Shown: piece after piece, positions 5,654-6,022 of the stretch | Layout: each line of letters opens with the position of its first letter | How positions within the stretch are numbered: the first letter of the stretch is position 1 | Assembly: GCA_026992215.1 (NCBI GenBank) | Contig: JALXAI010000283.1 | Location: 1 to 6,022 of the forward strand | Direction: 5' to 3' | Length of the DNA stretch: 6,022 nucleotides | Source: Desulfobacterales bacterium | Lineage (GTDB): Bacteria > Desulfobacterota > Syntrophobacteria > B119-G9 | The notes under the pieces: model-generated | The model's database searches: none | Seen by the model: the letters and a program-made list of their open reading frames with translations, nothing else | What the model was told of the DNA's origin: nothing | Translations under genes and position numbers: made by a program

Positions 5654-5728
5654 TTGGCTTGCCTGATTTTGGCTTGAAATTCCCGTCATTTACCATGTTT
5701 TTGGTTCTAAGTTTAGTGAGTCAAGTAT

Positions 5729-5769
5729 AAAGACAAACAGCTTGAGGAAACCACGCGTGAGCTGTCTTT
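5729..5769. repeat. Bulged stem-loop enclosing a CACGCGTG palindrome
   Basis: ACAGCT (5737-5742) pairs with AGCTGT (5760-5765), and AAAG (5729-5732) with CTTT (5766-5769), leaving ACAA as a one-sided bulge. The loop contains the 8-bp palindrome CACGCGTG (5752-5759). It lies 16 bp before the right repeat copy and has no equivalent next to the left copy. Confidence 0.4.
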
Positions 5770-5785
5770 CCGGCAGATATTTGTC

Positions 5786-5857
5786 GAAGGCAACGGATCC
5801 GCAAGCAAAGGTTAGATGAGTTATTCGTTATACGCTATTTGTTAATCGTTTATGTGA
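5786..5857 (-). repeat. Right copy of the heptamer-containing inverted repeat
   Basis: Read on the minus strand, this repeats 16-90. The region 5814-5857 holds the five heptamers (AACGATT, AACAAAT, AGCGTAT, AACGAAT, AACTCAT) after TCACATA. Two substitutions from the left copy occur in the 45 best-matching bases. The module next to it, CCGTTGCCTTC, is a diverged form of CCGATGCCTTTT on the left. Similarity stops on both sides, so the repeat unit is about 70-75 bp. Confidence 0.85.
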
Positions 5858-6004
5858 AAATCGCTGTCGCAAACGATGGCTTTCGTTTCATTGTGCTCTC
5901 CATCCCGCCAGAGATAGTGCCATATGGCATGTCAAGTAGAATTTGTAAGTTTTTTCCGCAGCATAATCATCTTTTCTAAAGCAATTAAGTAACGAAGTGT
6001 CCGG

Positions 6005-6020
6005 AAAAGGCATCGGTGCA
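6005..6020 (-). repeat. Third partial copy of the CCGATGCCTTTT module
   Basis: On the minus strand this reads TGCACCGATGCCTTTT and matches 75-90 at 15 of 16 positions, better than the right repeat copy does. The heptamers are not seen on its plus-strand left side, where they would not be expected. If a further repeat copy exists, its heptamers should lie beyond the window edge at 6022. Confidence 0.6.
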
Positions 6021-6022
6021 TG

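Larger units (their letters stand above)
5507..6022. other. Gene-free right flank with hairpins and repeats
   Basis: No convincing gene is present. Apart from the repeats listed separately, it contains three hairpin-forming segments and a 12-bp palindrome, TGCCATATGGCA (5918-5929). A 41-codon frame from GTG 5854 to the stop at 5977-5979 starts at the edge of the heptamer repeat with MKIAVANDG. It lacks a ribosome binding site and shows no recognisable domain afterwards, so it is not annotated as a gene. Confidence 0.5.

Noticed and set aside
16..5857. Composite transposon bounded by the inverted repeats
   Set aside because: The genes inside are core housekeeping functions, no transposase or integrase is present, and no target-site duplication is seen at the ends.
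1..6022. CRISPR array
   Set aside because: The only regularly spaced repeats are the 7-bp heptamers, which have no spacers, and no cas genes are present.

Overview
This window looks like chromosomal DNA of a free-living Gram-negative bacterium, most likely an anaerobic deltaproteobacterium-type organism (Desulfobacterota or a relative). The support is a chromosomal-type ParA/ParB pair with a parS site, a short (120-residue) DksA with an intact zinc finger, a DUF3842 protein, and a cobinamide kinase. The taxonomic placement is an inference from gene content, not a database result. All the coding genes look intact, and no phage or transposase genes were found.

Layout. Positions 1-415 contain a copy of a heptamer-rich repeat, a stretch without genes, a perfect 16-bp parS palindrome (308-323) and a weak promoter candidate. 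A tightly packed plus-strand cluster follows: parA (416-1183), parB (1183-2040, sharing one base with parA), a DUF3842 gene (2054-2497, TTG start), cobU/cobP (2500-3048, GTG start) and, after a 124-bp gap, birA (3173-3976). A dksA-family gene (4005-4367) lies on the minus strand and converges on birA. Its upstream region carries a palindrome and a direct repeat that includes the ribosome binding site. A gene-free stretch of about 560 bp comes next, then a class I SAM-dependent methyltransferase (4928-5506, GTG start with a strong Shine-Dalgarno). The last 515 bp have no convincing gene, but hold several hairpins and an inverted copy of the left-edge repeat.

How the genes fit together. ParA, ParB and parS form a chromosome-segregation module, and the position of parS just upstream of the parA promoter candidate suggests feedback control by ParB. 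The spacing from parA through cobU (1-base overlap, 13 bp, 2 bp) points to a single transcript. That transcript would link segregation proteins to an uncharacterised DUF3842 protein and to a cobalamin-assembly enzyme, with the biotin-protein ligase BirA possibly at its end. DksA is a separately transcribed regulator of RNA polymerase.

The strongest unexplained structure is the imperfect inverted repeat of about 70 bp at 16-90 and 5786-5857. Each copy contains five tandem heptamers. A third partial copy of its CCGATGCCTTTT module lies at the extreme right edge. No convincing new multi-gene system is visible. The DUF3842 gene inside the par/cob operon and the heptamer repeat family are the items most worth following up.
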